In this document: piece after piece, positions 9,814 to 18,113 of the stretch | How positions within the stretch are numbered: position 1 is the first letter of the stretch | Layout: each line of letters begins with the position of its first letter | Assembly (NCBI RefSeq): GCF_900105455.1 | Contig: NZ_FNSF01000007.1 | Location: forward strand, 1-64,000 | Length of the DNA: 64,000 nt | Direction of reading: 5' to 3' | Source: Tenacibaculum sp. MAR_2009_124 | Lineage (GTDB): Bacteria > Bacteroidota > Bacteroidia > Flavobacteriales > Flavobacteriaceae | Notes under the pieces: model-generated | The model's input: only the letters and a program-made list of their open reading frames with translations | Told to the model about the DNA's origin: nothing | Databases searched by the model: none | Made by a program: the position numbers and the translations under genes

Positions 9814-9852
9814 TTTTTTGTAGAAAAGCGCATAGACTACTATCCCTTTGGT

Positions 9853-10962
9853 ATGCTCGTACCTAATAGACATGGACAAGCAGATTCTTATAGATATGGC
9901 TTCCAAGGACAAGAGAAAGACGACGAGATAAAAGGAGAAGGAAACTCGGTTAACTACAAATTCCGTATGCACGACCCTCGTGTGGGTAGATTCTTTGCAG
10001 TGGATCCTTTGATGTCTAAATACCCACATTATTCACCTTATAGTTTTAGTGGTAATAAAGTTATTGCTTTTGGAGAGTTGGAAGGTTTGGAAGAGTTTTC
10101 AAGAACCACTTCTATAGATTGGGTTTATCGTGGTTATCGAGTGATGAAAGGAGATAATCTATCAAATATTGCAAAAACAACAGGAGTAGCATTACAAGAT
10201 ATTTTAAAATTTAATCCTTCGATAGAGAACGCAGATTTAGTCTATGAGGGTCAGTCTTTACATTTAAAGAATGTTGCAGGATTTACTACTTCGATGTCTG
10301 GACTGTATGATAATAATGATAGCAACTGGTTAGAGTCTTTTGTTATTGAGGCAGTAACTACCAATGGTAATGGAGTTGCTATACAAAGTCAGGCCAAATT
10401 TGTTCTAGAAGCTGAAATGTATGCTGCTGGTCTTAGTGCCTTAAGAGGAGGGTTGCCAGCTTTATCACGATACTTAAGTAGAAAGGGAAGAGCAAAAGTA
10501 CCTGTAAGTTCAGGAGTACCAGAACCTTATGTTGATGTTAAATATTCTACGTATCGAGGCACTGGGAATGTGTATGGTTCTTATGATGATTTTTTGAAGG
10601 AGAGAACTGGTAATACAATAGTTCTAGACGAATTGGGTACTTTTAAACGACATACTCCTTATACGATTGTAAAAAAATCCGAGAGAATAGAGTTAAACTT
10701 TGGTAGAGAAAATAATGATATTATTTTTGGGCAACCTAGAGGTAAATTTGCCAATGGTAGTGATTTACCTAATTGGCAAGGCAATTACAGTTTAGGTACC
10801 AAGATTGGTGCAGTTTCTTTAGGGGTTGGTACGGGTACCTTTGTATTATATAATCAGTTAGAAAAAGCAAAGAAAGAAATGCAGACATACAAAAAGAAAG
10901 ATAATACTAATGTGAAAGCAAAAAATAAAGTAAATGTTGTATCTCCTAGATCGTTTAAATAA
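9853..10962 (+). CDS. Headless RHS tip with LysM and C-terminal toxin domain (tip B)
   Basis: This 369-residue protein is the end of an RHS/YD-repeat toxin without the shell. The RHS core covers residues 1-78 (YGFQGQEKDDE, HDPRVGRFFAVDP, SFSGNKVI, ELEGLE). The same frame extends upstream only to a stop at 9811, adding VEKRIDYYPFG before the ATG. Residues about 92-140 form a LysM-like peptidoglycan-binding motif (MKGDNLSNIAKTTG). The remaining 230 residues are an unrecognised polymorphic C-terminal domain ending in a Lys-rich tail. The next gene overlaps by 29 nt and is its presumed immunity gene. It is probably a silent cassette unless joined to a full rhs gene. Confidence 0.82.
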   Translation: MLVPNRHGQADSYRYGFQGQEKDDEIKGEGNSVNYKFRMHDPRVGRFFAVDPLMSKYPHYSPYSFSGNKVIAFGELEGLEEFSRTTSIDWVYRGYRVMKGDNLSNIAKTTGVALQDILKFNPSIENADLVYEGQSLHLKNVAGFTTSMSGLYDNNDSNWLESFVIEAVTTNGNGVAIQSQAKFVLEAEMYAAGLSALRGGLPALSRYLSRKGRAKVPVSSGVPEPYVDVKYSTYRGTGNVYGSYDDFLKERTGNTIVLDELGTFKRHTPYTIVKKSERIELNFGRENNDIIFGQPRGKFANGSDLPNWQGNYSLGTKIGAVSLGVGTGTFVLYNQLEKAKKEMQTYKKKDNTNVKAKNKVNVVSPRSFK

Positions 10963-11374
10963 AAGATTAAAAAAGAAGAAGAGTCTTAAAGAATTAGATA
11001 AGGTTTATAAGAATTCAAATATTCCGTTTCTTTTATCGATTTTTGGTAGAGATGAATATATCCAAATGGAGGTGCTAAGACAGTATCAGCTGGGTAGCGA
11101 TATGATAAAAAGTCCCAATGGGTTTGCTGTTTTCGTTATCGTTGGGTTTAATAAGGAGCATCAAGAGAATATTAAAAAGATTGATGTTTTTAATGACTTG
11201 ATACGTATTGATACAGATGTTGAAAAGTATTTGTATTTATGTGAAAACAACGTTGAGAAGCTACAACAGGTACTGGCTCTTTTTAAAAAAGAAATCTTTG
11301 AAGTAGAAGAGGGAGAAAATTACTCTTTTTCAATAAAATCGTTTCTGCCCCGCTCCCGCGCGAATGAGCGATAA
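10934..11374 (+). CDS. Putative immunity protein for RHS tip B
   Basis: This is a 146-residue soluble protein without signal peptide, beginning 29 nt inside the toxin gene. The sequence is unrecognised: a Lys-rich start, an alpha/beta middle (FAVFVIVGF) and acidic C-terminal helices. Position and overlap are the only evidence for immunity. A cytoplasmic immunity protein implies the tip B toxin acts in the cytoplasm. The last residues (LPRSRANER) are read from the adjacent hairpin repeat, so the original stop may have been replaced by repeat sequence. Confidence 0.6.
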   Translation: MLYLLDRLNKRLKKKKSLKELDKVYKNSNIPFLLSIFGRDEYIQMEVLRQYQLGSDMIKSPNGFAVFVIVGFNKEHQENIKKIDVFNDLIRIDTDVEKYLYLCENNVEKLQQVLALFKKEIFEVEEGENYSFSIKSFLPRSRANER

Positions 11375-11590
11375 AGAGTGAGGCTACCCTCGTTCCCGCG
11401 CGAATGATCGATAAAGAGTAAGGCTACCGCGAGAATCCTTTCTCGTGGCGGTTATGAGTAAGCAAACCCCTGATGGCGCTAGTATGTCAAAGTAACGGCT
11501 ACCCCTTGATGGTGCTAGAATGTTTGAGTGATGTTCCCGCTAGTTTGTAACTAGTGGCGGGTTATGAGTAAGCAATAACAATAAATATAA
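11345..11590. repeat. GC-rich dispersed hairpin repeats (copy B)
   Basis: A repeated module, CCCGCGCGAATGAnCGATAAAG followed by AGTnAGGCTACC, occurs twice. It is followed by hairpins CGCGAGAA-TCC-TTTCTCGTG and CCCGC-TAGTT...AACTA-GGCGGG, and the tag ATGAGTAAGCAA occurs twice. Relatives lie at 20395-20555, 20717-20860, 20996-21205 and 39101-39406, so this is a dispersed REP-like family rather than part of one gene. Confidence 0.7.
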
Positions 11591-11591
11591 A

Positions 11592-11625
11592 AGCTACCTT
11601 ACATTAAATTGTGAGGTAGTTTTTT
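11592..11625. terminator. Bidirectional terminator between immunity and XRE genes
   Basis: The stem CTACCTTAC (11594-11602) / GTGAGGTAG (11611-11619) is followed by TTTTTTG on the plus strand and by A/T-rich sequence on the minus strand. The two neighbouring genes converge on it. Confidence 0.7.
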
Positions 11626-11630
11626 GTTTT

Positions 11631-11969
11631 TTAGGAGTAAGCTTTTTTAGCGTTAAAGTCACGTATTAGTGCATCCATAACATTAAAAAGTTGTTGTTTT
11701 TCTTGTGCAGGCATTTTAGTAATATTTTCAATACGTTTTAAAATGGCTTTATCTTTAAAAATAATATTGTTATTGCCAACAAGATAGTCTAAAGAAACAT
11801 CTAGAGCTATTGCTATTTTGTTAGCAATTTCTACAGAAGGAGTAATTTCATCACGTTCATACCTTCCTATAACTGCGCCTGAAGTTCCTGCCATTTTACC
11901 TAAATCTTCACGAGATAGTTTATTTTCTTTCCTTAAAAGAGTAATAGTTGCTCCTAAATTCATAATCAA
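11631..11969 (-). CDS. XRE-family transcriptional repressor (copy B)
   Basis: This is a 112-residue DNA-binding protein. Residues 6-62 are a Cro/C1-type helix-turn-helix (LRKENKLSREDLGKMAGTSG, ERDEITPS), followed by a helical region (KMPAQEKQQLFNVMDALIRD) likely used for dimerisation. It is divergent from the ATPase gene with a 135-bp shared promoter region. By analogy with phage and ICE repressors it probably controls both promoters and holds the mobile functions off. ATG 11963 (MNLGATI) is an alternative start. The tail of a diverged copy lies at 20859-20990. Confidence 0.88.
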   Translation of the reverse strand: MIMNLGATITLLRKENKLSREDLGKMAGTSGAVIGRYERDEITPSVEIANKIAIALDVSLDYLVGNNNIIFKDKAILKRIENITKMPAQEKQQLFNVMDALIRDFNAKKAYS

Positions 11970-12004
11970 AAAGTGATAAAAAGCCTTTAAAAGTAGGTTT
12001 TTTA

Positions 12005-12037
12005 CAAATATACGCTACTTAAAGGTTAAAAAACAAA
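12005..12037 (-). promoter_or_regulatory. XRE gene promoter (minus strand)
   Basis: On the minus strand TTTG (12034-12037) is followed after 21 nt by TATATTTG (12005-12012), close to the Bacteroidota -33/-7 arrangement. The start codon is about 36 bp downstream. Confidence 0.5.
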
Positions 12038-12048
12038 CAAATTAATTG

Positions 12049-12078
12049 TTGTAGAATATGATTTATTGATTAAGTTTG
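12049..12078 (+). promoter_or_regulatory. ATPase gene promoter (plus strand)
   Basis: TTG (12049-12051), exactly 19 nt, then TAAGTTTG (12071-12078) match the Bacteroidota consensus well. The ATG is 26 bp downstream, giving a very short leader. It lies almost back to back with the XRE promoter, so one operator could control both. Confidence 0.6.
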
Positions 12079-12104
12079 TAACTGATAAGTGATATTTATA
12101 AGTT

Positions 12105-13661
12105 ATGAACAAACTCAATACAAGTAAGGCAAACGACTATGTATATAAAACAAAGGAATTAGAACTCCATGTTTTAGGCGGATTACAGCTCAATAAATTA
12201 GAAAGTTTACGAGTAACCTTAAGTATTGAGAAATTGCAAAAAGGAAAGAGTGTATTAAATGTACTACGTCAGAGTGTAGATTTATACAACGATAACCAAG
12301 TAGAAAAGCTCGTACGTAAATGTGCAGAACGTTTAGAGATAGGTACAAGTATAATTAGAAAAGCGTTACAAGAAGTAACCAAGACATTAGAGAGTCACAG
12401 GTTTTTACTAAATGAAAAGCAAACGGAAAACCAGAAACCCTATACCAAACAACTTACAGCTACCGAAGAAAAAGCAGCCATTAAATTTTTACAATCAAAA
12501 AACCTACTAGAAAAAACGAACGAGTATATCGGTAAAAGTGGTGTTATTGGTGAGCATGTTAACCGCTTGTTGATGTATCTTATATTTACATCAAGAAAAA
12601 CGAACAATCCATTGCATTGTATAAGCTTGGGGAGTAGTGGTGTAGGAAAAACCCATTTACAAAGTAAAGTAGCAGAACTGATACCAGAGGAGGACAAAAT
12701 AGAAATCACGGTACTAAGTGCCAATGCTTTTTATTACTTCAATCGTACAGAACTACAACACAAATTAATCCTTATAGAAGACTTAGACGGTGCAGAATCT
12801 GTACTCTACCCACTACGAGAATTACAAAGTAAAAAGAGAATTACCAAAACCGTAGTGCACAAAGACCGCAAAGGCACTACCAAAACGATCCATTTAACCG
12901 TTGAAGGTCCTGTAAGTGTAGCAGGTTGTACCACCCAAGAAAGTATTTACGAGGATAACAGCAACAGGAGCTTCCTGCTCTATATTGATGAAAGCGAAGA
13001 ACAGGACAAACGCATTATGAATTATCAGCGCGCCGTGTCGGCAGGACAGGTAAATGATGGAGTTCAAATAGAAGCTAGAGAAATTTTACAAAACGTGCAA
13101 CGAGTATTACAACCGATAAAAGTCATCAATCCGTATGCCTTACACTTATCGCTGCCATCGTCAGTATTTAAACCAAGAAGAACCAACAGTCATTATTTAC
13201 AGTTTATAGAAGCGATTACCTTTTATAAACAGTGGCAACGAGAGAAGCAATATGATAAAGACACAGGCGAAGAATATATAGAAACAGAAATCGAGGATAT
13301 TGAGGAAGCCAACGAACTCATAACAGAAGTATTATTACGAAAAAGCGATACGATCACAGGAGCTTGCAGAAATCATTTAGAAAACTTAAAAAAGTACCTT
13401 CAAGAAAACAAGCAAACTACGTTTACCAATACCGAAATAAGAAAGAGATTACGAGTAAAAGAAAGTACACTTCGTAACTATAACAAACAATTATTAGCAG
13501 AAGGTTATATACGTAGAATAAAGAAAGCTAAAACCAAAAGCTACTGTTTTGAAATCATTGACATAGACGAATATAAAAACCTTAAAGAGCAGATAGATAA
13601 TGCGTTAAATGACTGTATCACACAAATAGAAGTCGCAACCTCGCAAGTAACTCGCAACTAA
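12105..13661 (+). CDS. P-loop ATPase with C-terminal winged helix (replication/mobility)
   Basis: This is a 518-residue cytoplasmic protein. Walker A is GSSGVGKT (176-183) and Walker B is LILIEDLDG (221-229). The later TVEGPVSVAGCTT segment resembles sensor regions of helicase-like ATPases in phage and plasmid primase proteins. Residues about 430-490 look like a winged helix (NTEIRKRLRVKESTLRNYNK). No CHC2 or TOPRIM primase motif is visible, so it is better called a helicase-like ATPase. Iteron-like repeats overlap its 3' end, which suggests a replication-initiation or DNA-processing role for the unit. Confidence 0.7.
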   Translation: MNKLNTSKANDYVYKTKELELHVLGGLQLNKLESLRVTLSIEKLQKGKSVLNVLRQSVDLYNDNQVEKLVRKCAERLEIGTSIIRKALQEVTKTLESHRFLLNEKQTENQKPYTKQLTATEEKAAIKFLQSKNLLEKTNEYIGKSGVIGEHVNRLLMYLIFTSRKTNNPLHCISLGSSGVGKTHLQSKVAELIPEEDKIEITVLSANAFYYFNRTELQHKLILIEDLDGAESVLYPLRELQSKKRITKTVVHKDRKGTTKTIHLTVEGPVSVAGCTTQESIYEDNSNRSFLLYIDESEEQDKRIMNYQRAVSAGQVNDGVQIEAREILQNVQRVLQPIKVINPYALHLSLPSSVFKPRRTNSHYLQFIEAITFYKQWQREKQYDKDTGEEYIETEIEDIEEANELITEVLLRKSDTITGACRNHLENLKKYLQENKQTTFTNTEIRKRLRVKESTLRNYNKQLLAEGYIRRIKKAKTKSYCFEIIDIDEYKNLKEQIDNALNDCITQIEVATSQVTRN

Positions 13662-13717
13662 TCTTTTGCGGATTTAATTAGCTATAAATTAGGTAATTAA
13701 GTGCAACTCGCAAGTAA
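13640..13717 (+). repeat. Iteron-like 11-bp repeats
   Basis: CTCGCAAGTAA (13640-13650) is followed directly by CTCGCAACTAA (13651-13661), and CTCGCAAGTAA recurs at 13707-13717. The first two overlap the last codons and stop of the ATPase gene. Such direct repeats next to a replication-type ATPase can be initiator-binding sites or recombinase arm sites. The same region precedes recombinase 1 in copy A (about 6,496-6,574). Confidence 0.5.
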
Positions 13718-13787
13718 ACCCTAAAAAACACCCACAGAATAAAAATTAATGAGATAGTATTTTATAAAAATGCGTAATCGAATTAAT

Positions 13788-13804
13788 CCCGAACTCGATT
13801 CGGG
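13788..13804. promoter_or_regulatory. CCCGAA-CTCGA-TTCGGG hairpin before recombinase 1
   Basis: A perfect 6-bp inverted repeat with a 5-nt loop lies 22 bp before the recombinase 1 start. It could be an operator, a translational hairpin or a crossover core. The same element precedes the gene at 6682. Confidence 0.4.
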
Positions 13805-13825
13805 AACTAATACCAAAGGTAAATT

Positions 13826-14827
13826 ATGAAACAACTCCATTTAGATACGCACAGTTATAAGGTTTTAGTACAAGACTTTAAACAATGGTTAGATGTTTTA
13901 GGTTATGCAGAGAGTACGGTGTATAATTTGCCGATTCATTTACGAGAGTTCTTTCATTACTTGGAAAATAAAAATATAAATAAGCTTAACCATATACAAA
14001 CCAAACACATCACGGATTATTACAATTACTTAAAATCACGTACGAATCAACGACGAGGGGGAGGTATTAGTAACGGACATTTAAACAAACATCAACAAGC
14101 GTTGTTTAAGTTCAGAGAATACCTAAAAGCACATAACCATAAAGGGATTAACATTCATCTAAAACGAGAAACGGGTAACGCCAGAGATATGTTAAGTGTG
14201 CTAACACAAGCAGAAATAAAAGAGCTATTTGCAGCAACAAAATTTAGTAATCCAGATGCAAAAATACGGTATAGAGATAAAGCCATTTTAGTATGTTGTT
14301 ACAGTTGTGGACTCCGAAGAAATGAGTTGATACATTTAGATGTAAAAGACATTCTTTTTGACAAACAGCGATTATTTGTAAGTAAAGGAAAGAACTATAA
14401 AGAAAGGTTCGTTCCGCTTAACAGGCACAGCTTGGAAATATTGGAACACTATGTGTTTGATTGGCGAACAGCGTTTTACAAATACAAGGAAACAGAAGCG
14501 TTGTTTATCAATTACCGAGGAGGGAGACTACAGGGTATGAGCTTTGCCAATCGTTTAAAGGCTATTATAAAAGCTACAGAAAACCACGATTTACAAGAGC
14601 GTACTATTACACTTCACAGCTTACGCCATAGTATAGCTACGCATTTACTAGAACAAGGCGCAGACATTGAACAAATCAGTACTTTTTTAGGGCACACATC
14701 ATTAGAATCTACCCAAATTTATACTCATTTTTTAGAATATACAGGCGATGAACACGTACAAGAATTACTTAGAAAGCAAAGGTTACAACAACAAAACTAT
14801 CCTAACATACCAAAGAAGCGTTACTAG
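13826..14827 (+). CDS. Tyrosine recombinase/integrase 1 (copy C)
   Basis: Protein identical to the copy at 6682-7683, with all catalytic residues intact and the same 80-nt overlap with the second recombinase. Two complete copies of the operon in one array mean that expression from either could act on all unit boundaries. Confidence 0.92.
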   Translation: MKQLHLDTHSYKVLVQDFKQWLDVLGYAESTVYNLPIHLREFFHYLENKNINKLNHIQTKHITDYYNYLKSRTNQRRGGGISNGHLNKHQQALFKFREYLKAHNHKGINIHLKRETGNARDMLSVLTQAEIKELFAATKFSNPDAKIRYRDKAILVCCYSCGLRRNELIHLDVKDILFDKQRLFVSKGKNYKERFVPLNRHSLEILEHYVFDWRTAFYKYKETEALFINYRGGRLQGMSFANRLKAIIKATENHDLQERTITLHSLRHSIATHLLEQGADIEQISTFLGHTSLESTQIYTHFLEYTGDEHVQELLRKQRLQQQNYPNIPKKRY

Positions 14828-15629
14828 ATTTACTAGATGGTGTACCACTTACGGAACAACCCCCGAAAGTATAGAGTATAAAACGTTTTTAAAATACATC
14901 GAACATTTACGAAAAGGGAATGTAAAAGCAAGAACCTTAAAAACCTATATAGGTAATCTTAAAATTTACTTTGATTATTTGGTGTCAGAACATTACAGGC
15001 TACAGAATATCATAAAAGACCTACATATAAAAGGCGTTAAAAAATCCGTCAAAAAGAACTTTTTAGAGTTCGAAGAATTAGAAGATATTTATTACAGTTA
15101 TCCAATAAGTAAAGGAAACGAACTTGCAAGAAAGCGTAATAAAATTATTGTAGGCTTATTGGTGTATCAAGGCTTAAATACACGAGATTTACAATTATTG
15201 GAGGTAGAACACATACAACTTTATAAAGGCAAAATCACCATCCCAGGAACACGAAAAAGCAATACAAGAGAACTAGAATTAAAACCGTGGCAGTTAATGG
15301 AGTTTATGGAATATATTAACGCTGTTAGACCAGAGATTTTAGAGCAAACCGATAAAGAAACCGAACAATTATTATTGCCTATGGGAAAAAGCAGTAACCT
15401 ACACGGTGTATTAGCTAAAATAACCAAAGAGTTAAAAGCAATCAATAACAGTTTTACGGATATCAAACAATTAAGAACTAGTGTTATTATAAGTTGGTTA
15501 CAGCACTACAGTTTACGAAAAGTACAATACTTAGCAGGACACAAATACATCAGTTCCACCGAGCGCTATGTACAAGACGATTTAGAAAGTTTACACGAAA
15601 CTATTAACACCTATCATCCTTTTAGCTAA
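14748..15629 (+). CDS. Tyrosine recombinase 2 (copy C)
   Basis: Protein identical to 7604-8485, including the Lys240 replacement in box II and the intact Tyr274. The replacement is therefore the same in all three copies, which argues that it is not a sequencing error. Confidence 0.88.
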   Translation: MNTYKNYLESKGYNNKTILTYQRSVTRFTRWCTTYGTTPESIEYKTFLKYIEHLRKGNVKARTLKTYIGNLKIYFDYLVSEHYRLQNIIKDLHIKGVKKSVKKNFLEFEELEDIYYSYPISKGNELARKRNKIIVGLLVYQGLNTRDLQLLEVEHIQLYKGKITIPGTRKSNTRELELKPWQLMEFMEYINAVRPEILEQTDKETEQLLLPMGKSSNLHGVLAKITKELKAINNSFTDIKQLRTSVIISWLQHYSLRKVQYLAGHKYISSTERYVQDDLESLHETINTYHPFS

Positions 15630-15680
15630 TATCATATGGAACAGAAATTGTATATTTGTATACGTAAAAACACGAATGTT

Positions 15681-15899
15681 ATGGATTTATCGTCAAGAAA
15701 ATACCACTTTATACAAGAGCTAATTAATGTTGATAAAGAAAACATTATGGATGCTTTAGAACGTGTTTTAAAAAGAGAAAAAGAAGCACATCAGGAAATC
15801 TCCACCGCACATAAAAAAGAGTTAGACAATCGTTTAGAAAGCTATAAAAACAACCCATCGGATTTATTAGATTGGGATACTGTAAAAAACGATTGGTAA
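15681..15899 (+). CDS. Antitoxin of RelE/ParE module (copy C)
   Basis: Same 72-residue protein as at 8537-8755. The palindromic -7 region GTATATTTGTATAC is repeated at 15650-15663, and the stop abuts the toxin start. Confidence 0.7.
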   Translation: MDLSSRKYHFIQELINVDKENIMDALERVLKREKEAHQEISTAHKKELDNRLESYKNNPSDLLDWDTVKNDW

Positions 15900-16205
15900 A
15901 TGAGTTATACAATTAAATTACTGCCTGTTGTATATAAAGACTTGCAAAAGGCAAAAAAATGGTATAACAATCAGCGAGAAGATTTAGGAGAAGAATTTAA
16001 ACTAGAAGTTAACAAAGAGTTCGTTTATATAAAAGAATATCCAGAACACTACCAACAGAAATACAAAGAATTACGTCAATCTTTAGTTACTCGTTTTCCC
16101 TATGCTATATTTTACTTAGTTGAAGAAGACAAGAAACGAATCATTATTTTTGGTGTATTGCACACTCGAAGAAATCCAGAAATAGCAAGGAAACGAATAC
16201 TATAA
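15900..16205 (+). CDS. RelE/ParE-family toxin (copy C)
   Basis: Same 101-residue protein as at 8756-9061, with the conserved HTRRNP C-terminus. It is followed after 26 bp by the 11-bp inverted repeat that opens the non-coding block. Confidence 0.87.
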   Translation: MSYTIKLLPVVYKDLQKAKKWYNNQREDLGEEFKLEVNKEFVYIKEYPEHYQQKYKELRQSLVTRFPYAIFYLVEEDKKRIIIFGVLHTRRNPEIARKRIL

Positions 16206-16957
16206 ATCCAATCATAACGCAGAGATCCCCACAACATAAAACCCAGTTTTTTGCCGAAAAAAGCAAAAACCCTCTGTCTTTTATGTTGTTCCGCACGCCA
16301 CCGCCCTGTAATTTTTGGCTTCCCACCGCAAAAACAGCACTTTGTTTTTTTACATCATCCACCGCTGATTCCACGTACAAAAATGCGTTAACACAACATT
16401 TTTGTAAGCTCCATTACCCCAAGTCAAAAAACAAATAGCTGTTGCCCTCGCGCCAAGTCAAAAATCACCCCAAGCTATATTTACATAATAGAAGTTATAA
16501 TAGCACCACTTTTGGTTGCCTTCGGCGTGTTTTATTATAGCGGGTGTAGTTATAACTGCTATTATGCAAAATAGCCGCAAGGCAGCCGCGTTGGTCTCCT
16601 TATCAGTCGGACGTTAATTTTTACTTCGTAAGCCACCGCTTCGAATTTGCCTAAAAAAGACTTCACAAAAAGCCGCCAAGTGAAAAAGCTTGCCTTACTT
16701 CTTTGCTTGTTTTTTTATACAACTCGTGCCGTCAGGATGAAAAACAAGCCATTCCACAAAGGGTTGAAAATCCACGCACCACCAGCCACTTTTTAAACCC
16801 TTTGCGGAACGTTAACAAGGTAACAACTTGAAGAAAAGTTGTTACCTTATACTACTTATGGAAAGGCTAAAAAACAGTATATTCGCAGGTAAGTAAACGT
16901 TCTTTAAAATATTTTTTAGTAGCTGAGAAAGGTAAGGTATGCGCAAAAAAAAAGTAA
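16206..16957. other. Structured non-coding block (copy C)
   Basis: Identical in arrangement to 9062-9813, with the 13-bp hairpin at 16817-16848. It now stands in front of a different RHS tip, so the block belongs to the mobile unit rather than to one particular toxin. Confidence 0.55.
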
Positions 16958-16996
16958 TTTTTTGTAGAAAAGCGCATAGACTACTATCCCTTTGGT

Positions 16997-18100
16997 ATGC
17001 TCGTACCTAATAGGCATGGACAAGCAGATTCTTATAGATATGGCTTCCAAGGACAAGAAAAAGATGATGAAGTTAAAGGAGAAGGAAACTCGATTAACTA
17101 CAAATACAGAATGCATGACCCGAGAGTGGGTAGGTTCTTTGCGGTTGACCCGTTGGCTAGAAGATATGCTCATAATTCTCCATATTCTTTTAGTGAAAAC
17201 AGAGTAATTGATGCTGTAGAATTAGAAGGGCAGGAAAAAATAATAGTCCATAGCCCGTGGTTTTCAGAATTAATCAAGAAAGGAAGGAATGGTTCAGTAC
17301 CTTTAAGGCAGATGAGTGATGGAAGAGTACTTAGTGTAGTGCTATCGGCATTAGTATCTAAGTCAAATAATAGTTGGGGAAAGGATAGGTTTTTGGAACG
17401 AGGAGGAGATGGTGTGTATTCAGCTACTATGTCACTTGAACCTGTAGATCCTAATAAAATGGAGATTTACACAATTTCTCCTGGTACTGGAAAGGAAGTG
17501 TTTTTAACGAGTATTATTTTAAGTAATGATACTTTTGCTGAAGCTAGACTGAATTTAGATGATGATTTTTGGGGGAATTTAGATGACTTTTTAGCAAATA
17601 GAGGAGGGGGTTATGCTTTTAGTGATGGACCAAATAGTACAGTAGGAAACAGTTTTGGGACAACAAGAAGAGGTAAAGCATCGGCATGGATTGATGGAGG
17701 AGGTTTTTTTGAATTTGCTTCTTTCGTGGTTGGTAGGCAAGGTAATGCCAAGGGACTAGATGCATTATCAAGTTTGTTAGGAGATTTATTTGATTTAGAA
17801 AATATAAGGCAATTACAAGAAAAAGCAGAAGTAAAAGCTCAAACTCAAATAGAAATGCCTAATATGATCACAATGAAAATCACTAAAAAGAATTCAAAAA
17901 TAGGGGAAAAAGTAAACCATTCTGGTAGTATAACTTTATATCCGATACCACAAGATACTACATTTAGAGATGAATCAGGTAGTCGATCAAAAGTTAGGTC
18001 AATACATAGAAAGAGGACAAGAGAAAAACAAGACTCTATTATAAATAGTGGAACTTCAAGTTCTGGAGGAGAAAAAGTGAAGTCCCCAAGATTTTTTTAA
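16997..18100 (+). CDS. Headless RHS tip C with unrelated C-terminal domain
   Basis: This is a 367-residue protein. Residues 1-75 are the RHS core (YGFQGQEKDDEVKGEG, HDPRVGRFFAVDP, SFSENRVI, ELEGQE). The rest has no similarity that I can see to tip B: a middle alpha/beta region, Gly-rich stretches (LANRGGGYAF, WIDGGGFF) and a basic C-terminus (RSIHRKRTREK). No known toxin motif was recognised. The upstream DNA is identical to that of tip B, with the junction inside the core. A lipoprotein gene follows after 13 bp. As with tip B, no RHS shell is attached. Confidence 0.75.
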   Translation: MLVPNRHGQADSYRYGFQGQEKDDEVKGEGNSINYKYRMHDPRVGRFFAVDPLARRYAHNSPYSFSENRVIDAVELEGQEKIIVHSPWFSELIKKGRNGSVPLRQMSDGRVLSVVLSALVSKSNNSWGKDRFLERGGDGVYSATMSLEPVDPNKMEIYTISPGTGKEVFLTSIILSNDTFAEARLNLDDDFWGNLDDFLANRGGGYAFSDGPNSTVGNSFGTTRRGKASAWIDGGGFFEFASFVVGRQGNAKGLDALSSLLGDLFDLENIRQLQEKAEVKAQTQIEMPNMITMKITKKNSKIGEKVNHSGSITLYPIPQDTTFRDESGSRSKVRSIHRKRTREKQDSIINSGTSSSGGEKVKSPRFF

Positions 18101-18113
18101 TTGTATAAGATGT

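Larger units (their letters stand above)
7081..14224 (+). repeat. Tandem 7,144-bp unit, copy B (intact)
   Basis: Every gene is open in this copy. The sequence beginning at 7081 recurs at 14225, giving an exact period of 7,144 bp, and the shared stretches I compared show no differences. If the unit is counted from RHS core to RHS core it runs from about 9,814 to 16,957. It then contains an RHS tip, immunity gene, XRE gene, ATPase, two recombinases, a toxin-antitoxin pair and non-coding DNA. Confidence 0.93.
14225..17060 (+). repeat. Tandem unit, copy C (truncated at RHS core)
   Basis: This is identical in phase to copy B (offset 7,144) through both recombinases, the toxin-antitoxin genes, the non-coding block and the first codons of the RHS tip. 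Differences begin at about 17,014 (AGACATGG becomes AGGCATGG), become frequent after about 17,060, and the toxin domain is then unrelated. The end of homology therefore lies inside the RHS core, as expected if unequal crossing-over between RHS cores built the array. Confidence 0.88.

Noticed and set aside
12105..13661. Primase annotation for the ATPase
   Set aside because: Walker motifs and a winged helix are visible, but there is no CHC2 zinc finger, TOPRIM or archaeo-eukaryotic primase motif.
16992..17207. Alternative-frame ORF at the start of tip C
   Set aside because: It reads the RHS core in the wrong frame; the correct frame from 16997 gives the conserved RHS residues.
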